From: Moringa oleifera
Taxonomy: Eukaryota; Streptophyta; Magnoliopsida; Brassicales; Moringaceae
Direction: 5' to 3'
DNA: 64,000 bases
Assembly (NCBI GenBank): GCA_021397835.1
Contig: JAJFZO010000609.1
Coordinates: 498,501-562,500 of the forward strand
Numbering within the stretch: position 1 is the stretch's first letter; the number at the start of each line of letters is the position of its first letter. The notes under the pieces are model-generated. The model made no database searches, was not told the origin of the DNA, and worked only from the letters and a program-made list of their open reading frames with translations. A program made the translations under genes and the position numbers. Positions 12,346 through 23,200 of this stretch are shown in pieces.

Positions 12346-14500
12346 CATTTAGGCACTCTTAACTTTAGAATCAAAAGCATGTTTGGAACCTACAAACTTA
12401 CACCTACTTAAAAAAAAAAAACCCTTTTCCTCTAGGACATGGAGGACTTAGTGTTGAGAATTCAATATATTTCACTAAGAACCAAAATCCTTTTTCTTCT
12501 ATAAAAATATCAAAACATGTCGAGTAGGTGATGCAAAAGATATTACTTATGGCAGACTAGAGGTAGATTCTAAAAAAGTAGTCTTCCCTCTTTGAGTTAA
12601 AATCACATCGAGTTTCTTCTCTTCTCACAACTTTTAAGTCAACTTTTAGAGCCATTTAAGATGGAAAAGAGGGAGTCTTATTCAAATATTTGAAAATTAT
12701 AAAGCAAATATATATATATATATATATACACACAAAGTCAAAAGATATACCCTTAAGTTTCACATTAGCTAACCTTTTTCCCTTAAAAAGACCCATCACG
12801 GGTCTATAAATACCCACATTGGGTTGCGAATGACTTACCTTGGGTTGCCAATGACCCATCTCGAGTCAAAGAAGAAGAACGAAGGATCGAGAGAAAGGAA
12901 AAATGAAGGTTTGGCAGGTCAAGGTTAGGCCTAATAAGTGAAAGAAACAATTCAAACAGTAAATCTAGAATTTCAATAGTGGTCAAGTTGAGAATGTGTT
13001 GAGTCTCACCACCTTCTAAAACCTTAAAAATCATCCTAGCCTCCTCGTCCATAATTTCTAGAACTTCCTTATCATCACGCATATCCATATTCATTTGCAA
13101 AGATTACAACCTTAACCCTCCTAACTAATGAAAAATAAGTCTTTTTTTTTTCATATGTCTAACATGTTAGAAGGTTTAAAAAGAATCTTTTTTTGCTGTT
13201 TAAAACAAAGTTTAAAAAACTAAGTGTGGCAAGACTCTTTTTTATGGTAAAAAATTAGGCAAAAACTTTTGCATTGAAACTGTTTCAAACCAAGCTTAAA
13301 CACTGTACCTAGGAAATCCACTATGTGTTAAAATCTTCTACGCGTGATTTGAAAAGGGAAAATCTTGTAATATTTGCACAAATCAGACCCAAAAGAAGAT
13401 GCGAAAAATAAATGTTAGGTTTAAAAGTAGTGGTTAGACACTAAAAGTGTTTTTTTCTTAGGAGTACAAGCTCTCTATCTAGGAGAAGGGTTAAAAAGAC
13501 TTACTAAGTTAGGAATACCTTTCTCTTTCCTTAAAGCATTTAGATCCTTGGCAGAAACATAAGAAGAAATGCTTGAAGCAAATAAGAAGTCATTGAAAAC
13601 TAATAAGAACGGAGATTACCTAGAAATGCGACAAGGAACTTGAGATCTGAAGCTAGATGAAGAGATCTCAATGAATGAAATAATAGTTGAAAAACCATTG
13701 CAATGCATGAAAGAGAAGCTCCTTAGAGTTTATGAAAAGTTTAAATCAATTTCTTTGGAATTAAAATAAAATAAAGGCGCATTGAGACAACAAACTTGCA
13801 AGCTCTTAAAAGCTTTACAAGCATATTTCAAATAGTGTAACCAAAAGGACTTTTTTGCCCTTATCCCTTGGGTACAAGACGTGGTGCGTTCTCTTATTTT
13901 TGAATGTAACAGGATATCCATGTAGTGTATAGATAAAAACAAAATATTTGGAATATTTGCATGGACATAAAATGAAAAAAAAGCTACTCCTTAGTTTTCA
14001 AAGAAAAAATTCATGTTTAAAGCTAAAGAATAAGAGGTTTTGCTATATCAATATTTGGATTTAGGCAATGGGTTCAAAGAGAAAAATCCATATCATCACA
14101 AACTAGCCCGGAGGTTCTTTTAACATAACATGGACCCCAACTTGATAACCCAAACGTAGAAAAATGACCCAAAAGAATATAAAGGTCTAATCAATCTAAG
14201 GGACTAGAATGACCTAGAAAACTTTTGTGTAGGAACCTTATTCCTCAGCAGCCTATAAACCTCGTTTTCAATGTATTGACATGGAGTAAGGAATGTGCGA
14301 ATCTTTTGAAAAATGGTCGTAACAAATTTTCTGCCACCTCAGCCATGGTTTGAATCACTCCCCAATTTTTTAATTACGAATCATGGAGATAGCAACCCAA
14401 TAAAAACAAATGTACATTTTCTCCTCATATAAATATCATATAGCTCCCTTGAGAAACTAAGCTTTCTTCCATTTTCATAACATTTTGCTGTCAATTTTTT
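12346..14500. other. Probable 3' part of the Tat-type element; boundaries not found
   Basis: Contains fragments of minus-strand frame (12804-13100), a (TA)n run at 12709-12730, and near 12800-12860 two close copies of a GGGTTGC-AATGAC motif. At 14430-14475 a TATA-like ATATAAATATC is followed by a leader-like stretch, which could be LTR promoter sequence, but no matching second LTR was found in the window. Confidence 0.3.
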
Positions 14501-15749
14501 TTTTTAATTAATTGAAGTACTAGAGTGATCCCATGGAACATCCCAATGTTTATTTCCCTTTAAGTTTTGCAGATTTGAAATGTGGAATTCTTCCTCTATT
14601 ACGTGAGAAGAACATTATTGAAGCTCTATTCATTACCTTAAATCCTCTTATTTGCGACAACATCCATTTTTCTCTCCTTAACAATGTTTTGCAACAAAAT
14701 TCACTAAAGGAGGTGAACAAGCAAAATGAGAGTAAAGTGCAGGGGGAGAAACTAATGAGGAACTAGAGGAAATAACAATCACAGGAAAAAAGGATAGTTA
14801 AGGTTATTATTGAGGGAGGACAAAAAGATTTTTGAATGGATAATAACAAACACGCCGAGGATCATCCTGGATCTTATTGTTGACAATTTAAGTGTAGTCC
14901 TTGGTCATAAGTCAATTAGGCAAACTAAGAGAATTTTGTGGTCAAATGATAGAAAGCAATAAGATTTGAGGTGCAAAAGCCACTAAAGATAGCGTTCACA
15001 AAGCAGATACAACACTTGAAGTGGTTTCCGAGTACAGTTGTGAAAAAATTATCAAATAGTAATTAAGCAAAGGATATGTACAATGTTGGTTTCACTAACG
15101 TAAACAAAGCATGCCATCTCAAGATAGCTTCACGCTCTCAATGATAAATCAATTGGTGGATAATGAAAGCTTAAAGTAAAGCCATTGAATGATAATATTA
15201 AAATTGAAGGTTTTTTTTTTTCTGGAAGATGATGTTTATTGAATTTGATTTATTTTATTTATAAATTGGAACTTTTAATAAAAAAATTTAATCGAATTAC
15301 AAATTTCAGATATTTTCTAAAATATATTGCACAAAATGTTTGTTGGTTTATTAATTGGTAATTTGAGGTTGCACATGAACTGAAGATTTATAGAAGAAAT
15401 TAAACAAGGAAAACTGCAACTGGAAGCCTTTGCCCCTTCAGAAAAGGTTTGAAAAGAAAAAGAGCAGAGAATGTAAGAAGGGAATCTGCATTATTGTTGA
15501 TGCATTATGTGAAGCGATTCAACTGAACGTTTTCTGCAATCTTTTTGTCCTTTTCTTTTTATTTTTATTTTTTGGCTTCGGTTGTCATTCCTTTTCGAGC
15601 TGTAATCTCTGCTAACTTGAAGAATGGGTATTGACTGAACTTGAGGTTGATTGACGAAATTACCCTCCTTTGTTTCTTTCATCTCTCTTGCAAAATGCCA
15701 TGTTATGCAGAGAAATAATTGAGATTTGAGTTTTTGACCCAACCAGAAC

Positions 15750-15753
<4 letters not shown>

Positions 15754-15790
<37 letters not shown>
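15754..15790. repeat. (GA)n microsatellite
   Basis: Uninterrupted GA dinucleotide run of about 37 bases. Confidence 0.95.
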
Positions 15791-15794
<4 letters not shown>

Positions 15795-17629
15795 ATATTG
15801 AAAGTGAGGGACCCATCAACCTGGAAAGCAAAGCAGCAGAGTCTTAGTAATGATGAATGCCCAAGTGAAGGAAATTGTAAATACCCAAATGCCACACTTT
15901 TCAGATGGTGGAAACCAAAGATTAAAGATGACCACGCCCATCCTCTTCACTAATTTAATAGCACATACCACAAACAGACCCATTTGAATATCCTAAGAAG
16001 ATTTGTTTCTGTGATCTTGCATAACATGATAAACCAATCAAATGGGCCATACCCACATGACCAAATTAATTACATATACAGCATATATAAAAATTGCAAG
16101 CATGTTCATCATTCCCCTATCATAGACTCAACTTTATATCCCCTAATGTACTAGGACACTTGAGAGCTTTTTGTAAAGCCAAGCATTCATATTTTTTTTT
16201 AATTTTATCTATCATATGTTAATTAATCCAACTCATAAAGATGAAATTATTGCGTGTTCTATCATCTTAAGACAGACCCCACTTTCGCCGTTTGATTCAA
16301 TCATACTTGTGGGTAATCATGAGACCTTTGGATCAAAATAATGCTCCACATTTCATATATTTATTTACATATATCTATTGGAACTAAAAAAGCATTATTA
16401 TTATTATTATTATTGGATTGTAGATAGTGGGAGAGAGAACGAAGAGTTTTTTTTTTACCGTCTTGGTTTGTCTGTGGAGGAGTCCCCCATGAAAATATAT
16501 GTGAATATGATTGCTCTCTTTTCTTTCCTTCGGCTTATAATGGCCCAACAAATGAAGACTCATTCATTGTGGTCAAAAGATTTTTAAAAAAAAAAGTGTT
16601 ATTAATGTAAATGATACACAATGATGGAACGATAATAATACCTTCCAAAAGGAGCTTTCCTCTTTCTTTAATTACCCACTAAATACCCATGCCAAAAATA
16701 ATAGTATCGTTTATTATTAGAATTATGTCGATTATATATATTGTATACCATTAATGTTTCTTTTAGAAATATTAGTGAGAACTATATTTTAAATTATTAA
16801 CATTTCAATTTAATTGATTCATGATAACATATATAATAGTTTTACTATTTGCATATTAATTATTAGGATAATGCATGTCTTGATTAATGTGCCAAGACAG
16901 TCATTATGATATGGACCGTTAGTTATTAATTAATTTGGGTTTCCTCCAATTTCATTATCAAGGCATTATTTGTCACTTAATTTGTCGTGAGAACTTTAAT
17001 ATCACCCTATAGTGGGTGGCGTAATAATTGCCATATCACTATGCTTTAGTTTGTCTCATTAAGAAGGTTATGCATATCGTACATAACAATATCCGAAACA
17101 AAGAGAATGAGAGATTTATTATTTACCTCTTAAAGTAATAAGGAGCTAACATTTTTTATAAAAGAGGTATTGTTTTTGATTTTACATGAACTATATATGT
17201 TAATTATTTTGAGGATTTCTTTCATTTTTATGATGAAGTTTTTAATAATTTTAAAACGTATTTTGTAAATAATGTACGGAAAAAGTTAAGATTTACTATA
17301 ACAAACTCTCATATTTAATTTATTAATAAATTTTTATGTAATCATTTATTAACTTGTGTGCTTATTTTTCAATAACAATATTGTACCATTCAAATGCATT
17401 ATCATATTATTTATGTTATTTTAACTTGTTTTTCTCATGAAATATTATAAACATATATATGTTAAGTTATATGTAGTCATTAATTTGTATATTCTTTTGT
17501 TATGTCAAATTACTTGGTTTCATGTATGGAAAATTAAATTTCATTAACTCTTTTAATAATTAAATTTTATTAAAAAAATTATTGAAAGGACAATACAATA
17601 CATCTTCATTAATCAGATAATAAAATTAA

Positions 17630-17646
17630 AGTTTATTTTATTACAT
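17630..17646 (-). terminator. Candidate poly(A) signal of the SMXL gene
   Basis: On the minus strand this reads GTAATAAAATAAAC, an overlapping AATAAA-type signal about 420 bases after the stop codon. Plant poly(A) signals are loose and A+T-rich DNA gives many chance matches, so this is only the best motif seen. Confidence 0.25.
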
Positions 17647-18063
17647 AAAAACATCTCAAAGCTGTTAAACTATTATCATTCAATTAGGTCTTAAAAGGTG
17701 TTTTTCAAATTCAAGGACATTATTAATTAATACATGAAAGGTGTTTTAGGCATTCAAGAGTTATTAGTGATTTACATCAATGGAAAATCAAGTTATTGAA
17801 ATGCCACATTCCCGTGAAAAAGACTGAGACAAGAAAGTGTTGCATTAGCCATAATGTTAAGAGTTAGTATGGAATGAAAAAATAACCCAAGATGAAGGGA
17901 ATTAAGTAAAGACAAGAGAAGAGAAGACTGGGAAAACATGAGCTTGAAGGAAAGGGAAAATAAAATTAAACACATCCTATATATTGACGAAAGTGATGAG
18001 TTACAAAAGGACGACATGGTCAACTAAGATTCGATGATGGAGTTCCATGGCAGAACACCATTT

Positions 18064-21000
18064 CTAGTCCACCAAGGAAACTTGTATTCTTTGGGGGAGA
18101 CACGTACCCATGAACCCATCCTCTAAAACCTTTTCTTCTATACCACCCAAGCAAAGCCTAACACTAATTCCCTCTTCTCTGCCATTTTTGATCGTTTGCA
18201 AGCTTGTTTGAAAGACCTCTTTTAGCCATTTCTCAAACAAGTTGTCAAGAAAAGAACCAGAACCCGCACAAACCTCCTCGACCACCCTCTCCTCAACACT
18301 AAAACTAACTGTATTTTGACCCCCAAAAACCTCCTCGAATGACCCCTTCATCTTGGTTGAGAAAAATTCTGTCATCTCTCTTTCCTGAGCTACATTTCGA
18401 TCAAAAACAAAACGATTTTGGATCAAATCGAGGAACCCCTTTGAGACACGACGATCACTTGAGCTCTCCCGGCTTACGTCGCTAGAAATGGGGCCAAACT
18501 CCCTTTGCTTTTCCTCACTGTCGTCATCCTCGTCAGCCTTCATGTTGAGGTCAAGAGTGTTGAAGCTTGATTGCCTTGAGAATTTCTGCCTGTGGATCCC
18601 ATCCTCAGCACCAAGACAAGATGCATTTTCCTTTTTTGCCATTCTTGGGCTCTTGTTCTTGTCTGTAAATTCCCACTCAATTTTTCTTTTCTGTGGACTT
18701 CTTTCCTTAACCTTCAATGTCATACGGATAGCAAAATCCTGGCTCCTTTTCTCGTTTACATTGCTTGAGGCATCGTCCTTGGTCAAGATGAAAACTGATG
18801 AATGGCCGATGTTGCTCTCTCTTCTGTTCAATTCTCCAAAATTTCCTGTCTCCATTCCTTGAGCAAGGAATTTCATGAACTCTTCATCAGCCAAATCAAC
18901 ATTTTCCATCAGAACAACGAGCATTTCTTGGCTCCTCAAGGCACTTGTGAGCATTTTACAAAAGGGGGTTGCCTCACTATCTCTCTTTCCTAAATCCATA
19001 TGCAATAGAAACTCGGCGGACCCAAAAACAGAGTCTGCGATTGCGCGAGCCAGTCTTCTTTTTCCCGTTGTGTCATTCCCCTGAATCAGCATCCAAGTGT
19101 CTTTCTTGGTCGATTTGGAATCCATCAATGCTTCTGCTATTGAACACACAGTTTCTGATTGCCATGGCACACTTTCTTGTAGCAGCTTAGACAAGTCACT
19201 GAGCTGCATTGTTGTTTCACATCTGGCCTTCTCTGAGAACACAGAATGGCCGAGAGCAAGAGTGATCTTTACTTCCTTACCTTCGGTATTCTTGAAAGAA
19301 TCCAAGCTTGGTTCACCTGGTTGGTGCTTGTGAGTACCATTACCATTCCCAAAGTTGAATTCAATGGTACACGAATTCTGTCGCCTGAACTTAGGCACAG
19401 TATTGGGGCTATGGTTCGGCTTCAAAGTAGAATCCACGAAGGAGATTGAAGCAGAATCAGTAAACATGTTGCTTTGAGTAGGCCACCAACGGTATGATGA
19501 AGCATCGGAGTAGCCCTTTCCCAGCAAGTTCTGATTTTTGCAAATTGTGGAACCCAAATGGCTCTGATTATGCCTGCCCTGGTGCAGGCTATGGCAATAT
19601 CTGTTCCACTTTTTCCTCAGGTCCAGCAAATCATCCTGTCAAAATAAAGAAACAAAACCATTACGTGGAACTGTAAAGAAAATGAGAATTGTCCTAGTGA
19701 GGAAGAACTCATTTCATGAAATTGTTTTAAGGATTGATCTCATTTCAATTCTGTACCTTCCGGGTGGCATTGCTGCCATGTTGTTGAAGCCAAGGAGGCA
19801 ACAGCTTTTGCTGGGCAGACTTCAATGTCTGTGCTTCTTTTTCATAATTGGAACTGCATTCTGCACAGAGAGTGAGCTTATCTTGTTCCTCCTTGCTGTC
19901 AAAAGGCTTTGTTTCCAGCACTTGAGATGGGTTTTGGGAGACAATGATCCTTGAATCGTGCCCACTGCAAATCGTTAGCGCAAGAAACATAAGTCAGTGG
20001 GCACATACCAAAGAAACTTAAAAGGATCTGATATTGTGCCTAAGTAAACATCAAATGACTACATTTGAAATTCAGAAATGTTACAGATTCATTAATTAAC
20101 TGCAATAAGGGATAATGACCATGTAAGGCATTCTATGGCGATTTCGGACAAAAATGTCACGCAAATATTGCTTTCTTTCAGTCTCATGCATAAGGGTATT
20201 TTAGTCATGCCATTCGAAAGTGCTGTCATGGCTTAAAATTTTTACTCTAGTTTGTCTGGGCTTACGTGCATATGGGGATGAAGGACTAACCAAGGTGGAA
20301 AGTAAGCATATCTGATTGAATCTTCTTCTTTTAAAGCATGACACTGTGTCACATATTTTTAGGAGAAAAGGAGAGAAAGTAAAGAAAAGTTGATGAGAAA
20401 ACGAAGGCACCAACTCTCCCAATTAAGTCCTTTTTCTTAGAACAAATCGAAACATGAAGGGGAAGAAAACAAAGACAAAAGCAACCTTCAAAGCTTTTTT
20501 GGTTTTTCTTTTGTTCTTGGTTTCCGGTAATAGAAATCCACAACATGCAGTTTCTATATCCTGACATAACAAAGTGAAAACATAAGGACAGATTCATATC
20601 TGTCTCACCTACCATGCTTTTGCACAGTTGGCTTTGGCCTCTTTCAGACAATAATCTGATAGCTTAGAGACAAAAGAAGTACAGAACCGCTTCAAGAAAT
20701 GACCATTAATGAAGGAGGGACATTCCTTTCTACTTAAAATGCATAATTGTAATTAACAAAAGTAGCAGGAGATAACCTGGAGGCGTACAGGCTCAAACCG
20801 AGTCCACCCGAGGGAACAGAAACAGCTTGAACAGCCCATTGAATCTCTAGAGGAGGTTGCCTCATTTGGCATCGCATGTATGTTTGATAAGATGCTGTAG
20901 CCACGAACCACACCTTCGTGTTCGAACTGTTGTATTCAGACACTAACCTTCCTATTTCGGCTACTAGATGATCAACTGGACTGTAAGTGGAGATTCGTCC

Positions 21001-21988
21001 ACCATTAACACCCTCCTCTACTGTCCATTTTAAGTCTCCTGTGTATACAATAGCACCCCCACCTCGTGATGTAAAAGACTCCACTTTCCTCTTCAGTTCG
21101 ATGATATTCGTCTCAATATCATCGTTCTTCATAAATCTCAAGGCCACTGGTGCAAACTGGAACTTGATGAAATGGGTTTGTTTCAACTCGTCTGGAACAT
21201 CTCCTCTCTCTACCCTCCCCATCAGTTCCGCAACGAGGCCTTCAGTTGTGGCCACACAGTCGCCAACTATCACAGTATTTCTTTTCTTCTTCCTCAACAA
21301 GACCTCTAAAACCAACTTAATGTCTTCCTTGAGAGAAGCTGAATCGGTGATGTAGTTGCTTGAGACTCTCTTTTGAGGGGAAAAGAGAACTGGGTGTTGC
21401 TCAGAAGAGTAAGACAAGAAATGAGTTTGCCAGAAAATGTTAGGGTTGATGATGTCCCTCTGGGTGTCGGTAGGAGAAGGAGAACAAGGCGAAGAGAAAA
21501 CTCCACCGGAGGTGCTATAGCACTGAAACACTGAAGAAGCTGAGGAGTCCTCGATGTTGTTCTTGACGGCGGTGCTGGAGAAGCCAGCTTCTCTCATAAC
21601 CCTGCTAACGCTAGGGTCATCTAAGATGGATATGATAAGTTGCTCCAATTCAACCTTGATGGTCAAGAGAGGCTGTTGCTGCTGCTGCTCTATACAGCCC
21701 CTTCTCTGATGTGCTTGGGCTCTTTTGAGGGCTGCAATCAGAGCGTTGGAGAGGGAGGGCTGGCCGTGCAGGAGAGGACCCGGTGTTGTTGGGAGCCTGT
21801 TGAGAGCCACATTGAAGCAAAGCTCAAGGGCTCTGCACTGAAGAGGATGCGAAGACTGGTGAGGCTGAGATTTGAGACAAGCCCTTCTCAAAAGACTAGC
21901 CCTTAAGCTGAGCAAGGTGGCAGCCACATGAAGAGGGGTGACCTGAGCATGGCCCCTCCTCCTTGCCAAGCTGAGAGAGTGCTTCAGT

Positions 21989-22029
<41 letters not shown>

Positions 22030-22044
22030 GGCTCCTGAGCGCAT
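18064..22044 (-). CDS. SMXL4/SMXL5-like: SMAX1-LIKE protein, SMXL4/SMXL5-type (Clp-ATPase-like regulator)
   Basis: Three exons join in frame: 22044-20777, 19964-19757 and 19635-18064 (TAG at 18066-18064), giving about 1015 residues, the usual length for this subgroup. Introns of 812 and 121 bases have GT-AG ends (GTTATC...TTTGCAG; GTACAG...TTGACAG). The start is the ATG at 22044, giving [13 protein letters not shown]; the in-frame GTG just before it is not used. Domains: double Clp-N (about residues 8-165, with [11 protein letters not shown] and [20 protein letters not shown]), a degenerate first P-loop (GDCVATTEG, about 261-269), the conserved [12 protein letters not shown] and LLPPWLQQH in exon 2, [11 protein letters not shown] in exon 3, a second P-loop GNDTTGKRR (about 678-686), Walker-B-like [10 protein letters not shown], and an EAR repression motif LDLNM (about 853-857). 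The RGKT degron of SMXL6/7/8 and D53 is absent between the P-loop and Walker B, as known for SMXL3/4/5. Family knowledge: nuclear regulators needed for phloem formation, not degraded through the MAX2 pathway. The SMXL4 versus SMXL5 assignment is inferred. Confidence 0.93.
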
Positions 22045-22309
22045 CACTTGGCCAAAACCCCACCCCCCACACCACCCCCCTTGGTCTTAACTTGTGCTCT
22101 TTCTGACCTCAAACTTCTTCTTCTGCTTTCTCTTCTTATTATCCACCTCAACACCACCCCACAACCCCCTGCCGTTTGTCTCTAACGTGAAGCTGTGAGA
22201 AAAAGCTGGCCAGCTTCTTCTCTAGATCCTTATAGGGAACCGAAGCAACGAAACCTGTGTAAGTGAGTTGGAACAAGGAAGAGCAAGAGCAAGAGGGCTT
22301 AGCAGAGTT

Positions 22310-22350
22310 TTAGAAAGACAAGACTAGACCAAGCCAGCTTCTTTATAGCA
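22310..22350 (-). promoter_or_regulatory. Candidate core promoter of the SMXL gene
   Basis: The minus strand reads GCTATAAAG at 22349-22341, a good plant TATA box. Initiation about 30 bases downstream (near 22312) would give a 5' UTR of about 270 bases with no intron needed before the ATG at 22044. Confidence 0.4.
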
Positions 22351-23127
22351 CCAGTTACTATTGTTGCCATTTTTGTTTTTCTATTTTTATTTTCCCTCTT
22401 CATTGAACAGTGGGAAGCTTTTATTGGCTTTTGATTTCCACTTCCTCACTTTCTCCCTCTCCACTTTACAGTCACACTGTATCATCTTTTATCATCCAAT
22501 GTTACTCTACTGTATAGATTTTTGTTTTGGCCACAATCGGAATGCAAAATCAAATCCCTACACTTTTAATATTCCTTGTTATTTATTTTGCAGTATTTTT
22601 AGTTTTTTTTGGGACTGACAAAAATGGCAAAATTTTAATGTGGTACTATGTAGGCTTATGTTATTAATTTTCTCCCGAGATGATGAAAAGCTGCAATGAG
22701 GATATCAATCTACTCCATTTACAATTAAATTAGAATAAATGTTACCAAGACAAGCATGAAATTACGCAATTGTCCTGTGGTATTTTCAGCAGAAATGAAA
22801 TATTAGGAAGAACTAAACTTGTCATGTTAGTGACATTAATAAGAATGATGAAAAGGAACTGATAAGGGATGAGGCAGCAGAACAGGACCCACGTTTTCAA
22901 AAATTTACTGAGAATCATAGGGCTTTCCTCCTTTTTACACATCATCCCTTTGAATGGACAGAGAAAGCCAGCACAAATTCAAAATTAGTACTGGTAAAGA
23001 GCCAAAAATATAAAAACAGAAGAAAAAAAAGGCCAGAGTGTTTAGATCCAGAAATTAAAAATAAAAAAGAGAGGTAGAGAGAAACAGAGAGGTACTGGGT
23101 TGCACTTTCTCATATTTATGAATTTTG

Positions 23128-23200
23128 TTGGTTTATATATAAAAATTAGAGAGAAAAAGGAATGTGTGTGTCTCTCTCTCTTCACGCCAATCCTCGTAAG
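23128..23200 (+). promoter_or_regulatory. Possible divergent plus-strand promoter
   Basis: TTTATATATAAAAA at about 23131-23144 is followed about 25-35 bases later by GTGTGTGTCTCTCTCTCTTC, a CT-rich stretch of the kind often found at plant transcription starts. Downstream frames (up to 23760) show no known protein, so any transcript would be non-coding or encode a very short peptide. Confidence 0.25.

Larger units (their letters stand above)
14501..18063. other. Intergenic DNA 3' of the SMXL gene
   Basis: No gene with recognisable motifs. Holds a (GA)n microsatellite at 15754-15790, a (TTA)n run near 16394-16415 and very A+T-rich sequence from 16700 to 17700. The frame at 15491-15895 on the minus strand is built around the (GA)n repeat and is not supported. 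Confidence 0.5.

Noticed and set aside
15491..15895. 134-codon minus-strand frame
   Set aside because: Much of it is translated (GA)n microsatellite, and it has no known domain.
18488..19676. Series of plus-strand open frames across the SMXL third exon
   Set aside because: They are antisense shadows of the strongly supported minus-strand exon and show no motifs of their own.
20987..21906. Plus-strand frames over SMXL exon 1
   Set aside because: Antisense shadows of the Clp-N and linker coding sequence.
22045..22047. GTG codon one position upstream of the SMXL ATG as a start
   Set aside because: Plant nuclear genes start at ATG, and [10 protein letters not shown] matches the family start directly.
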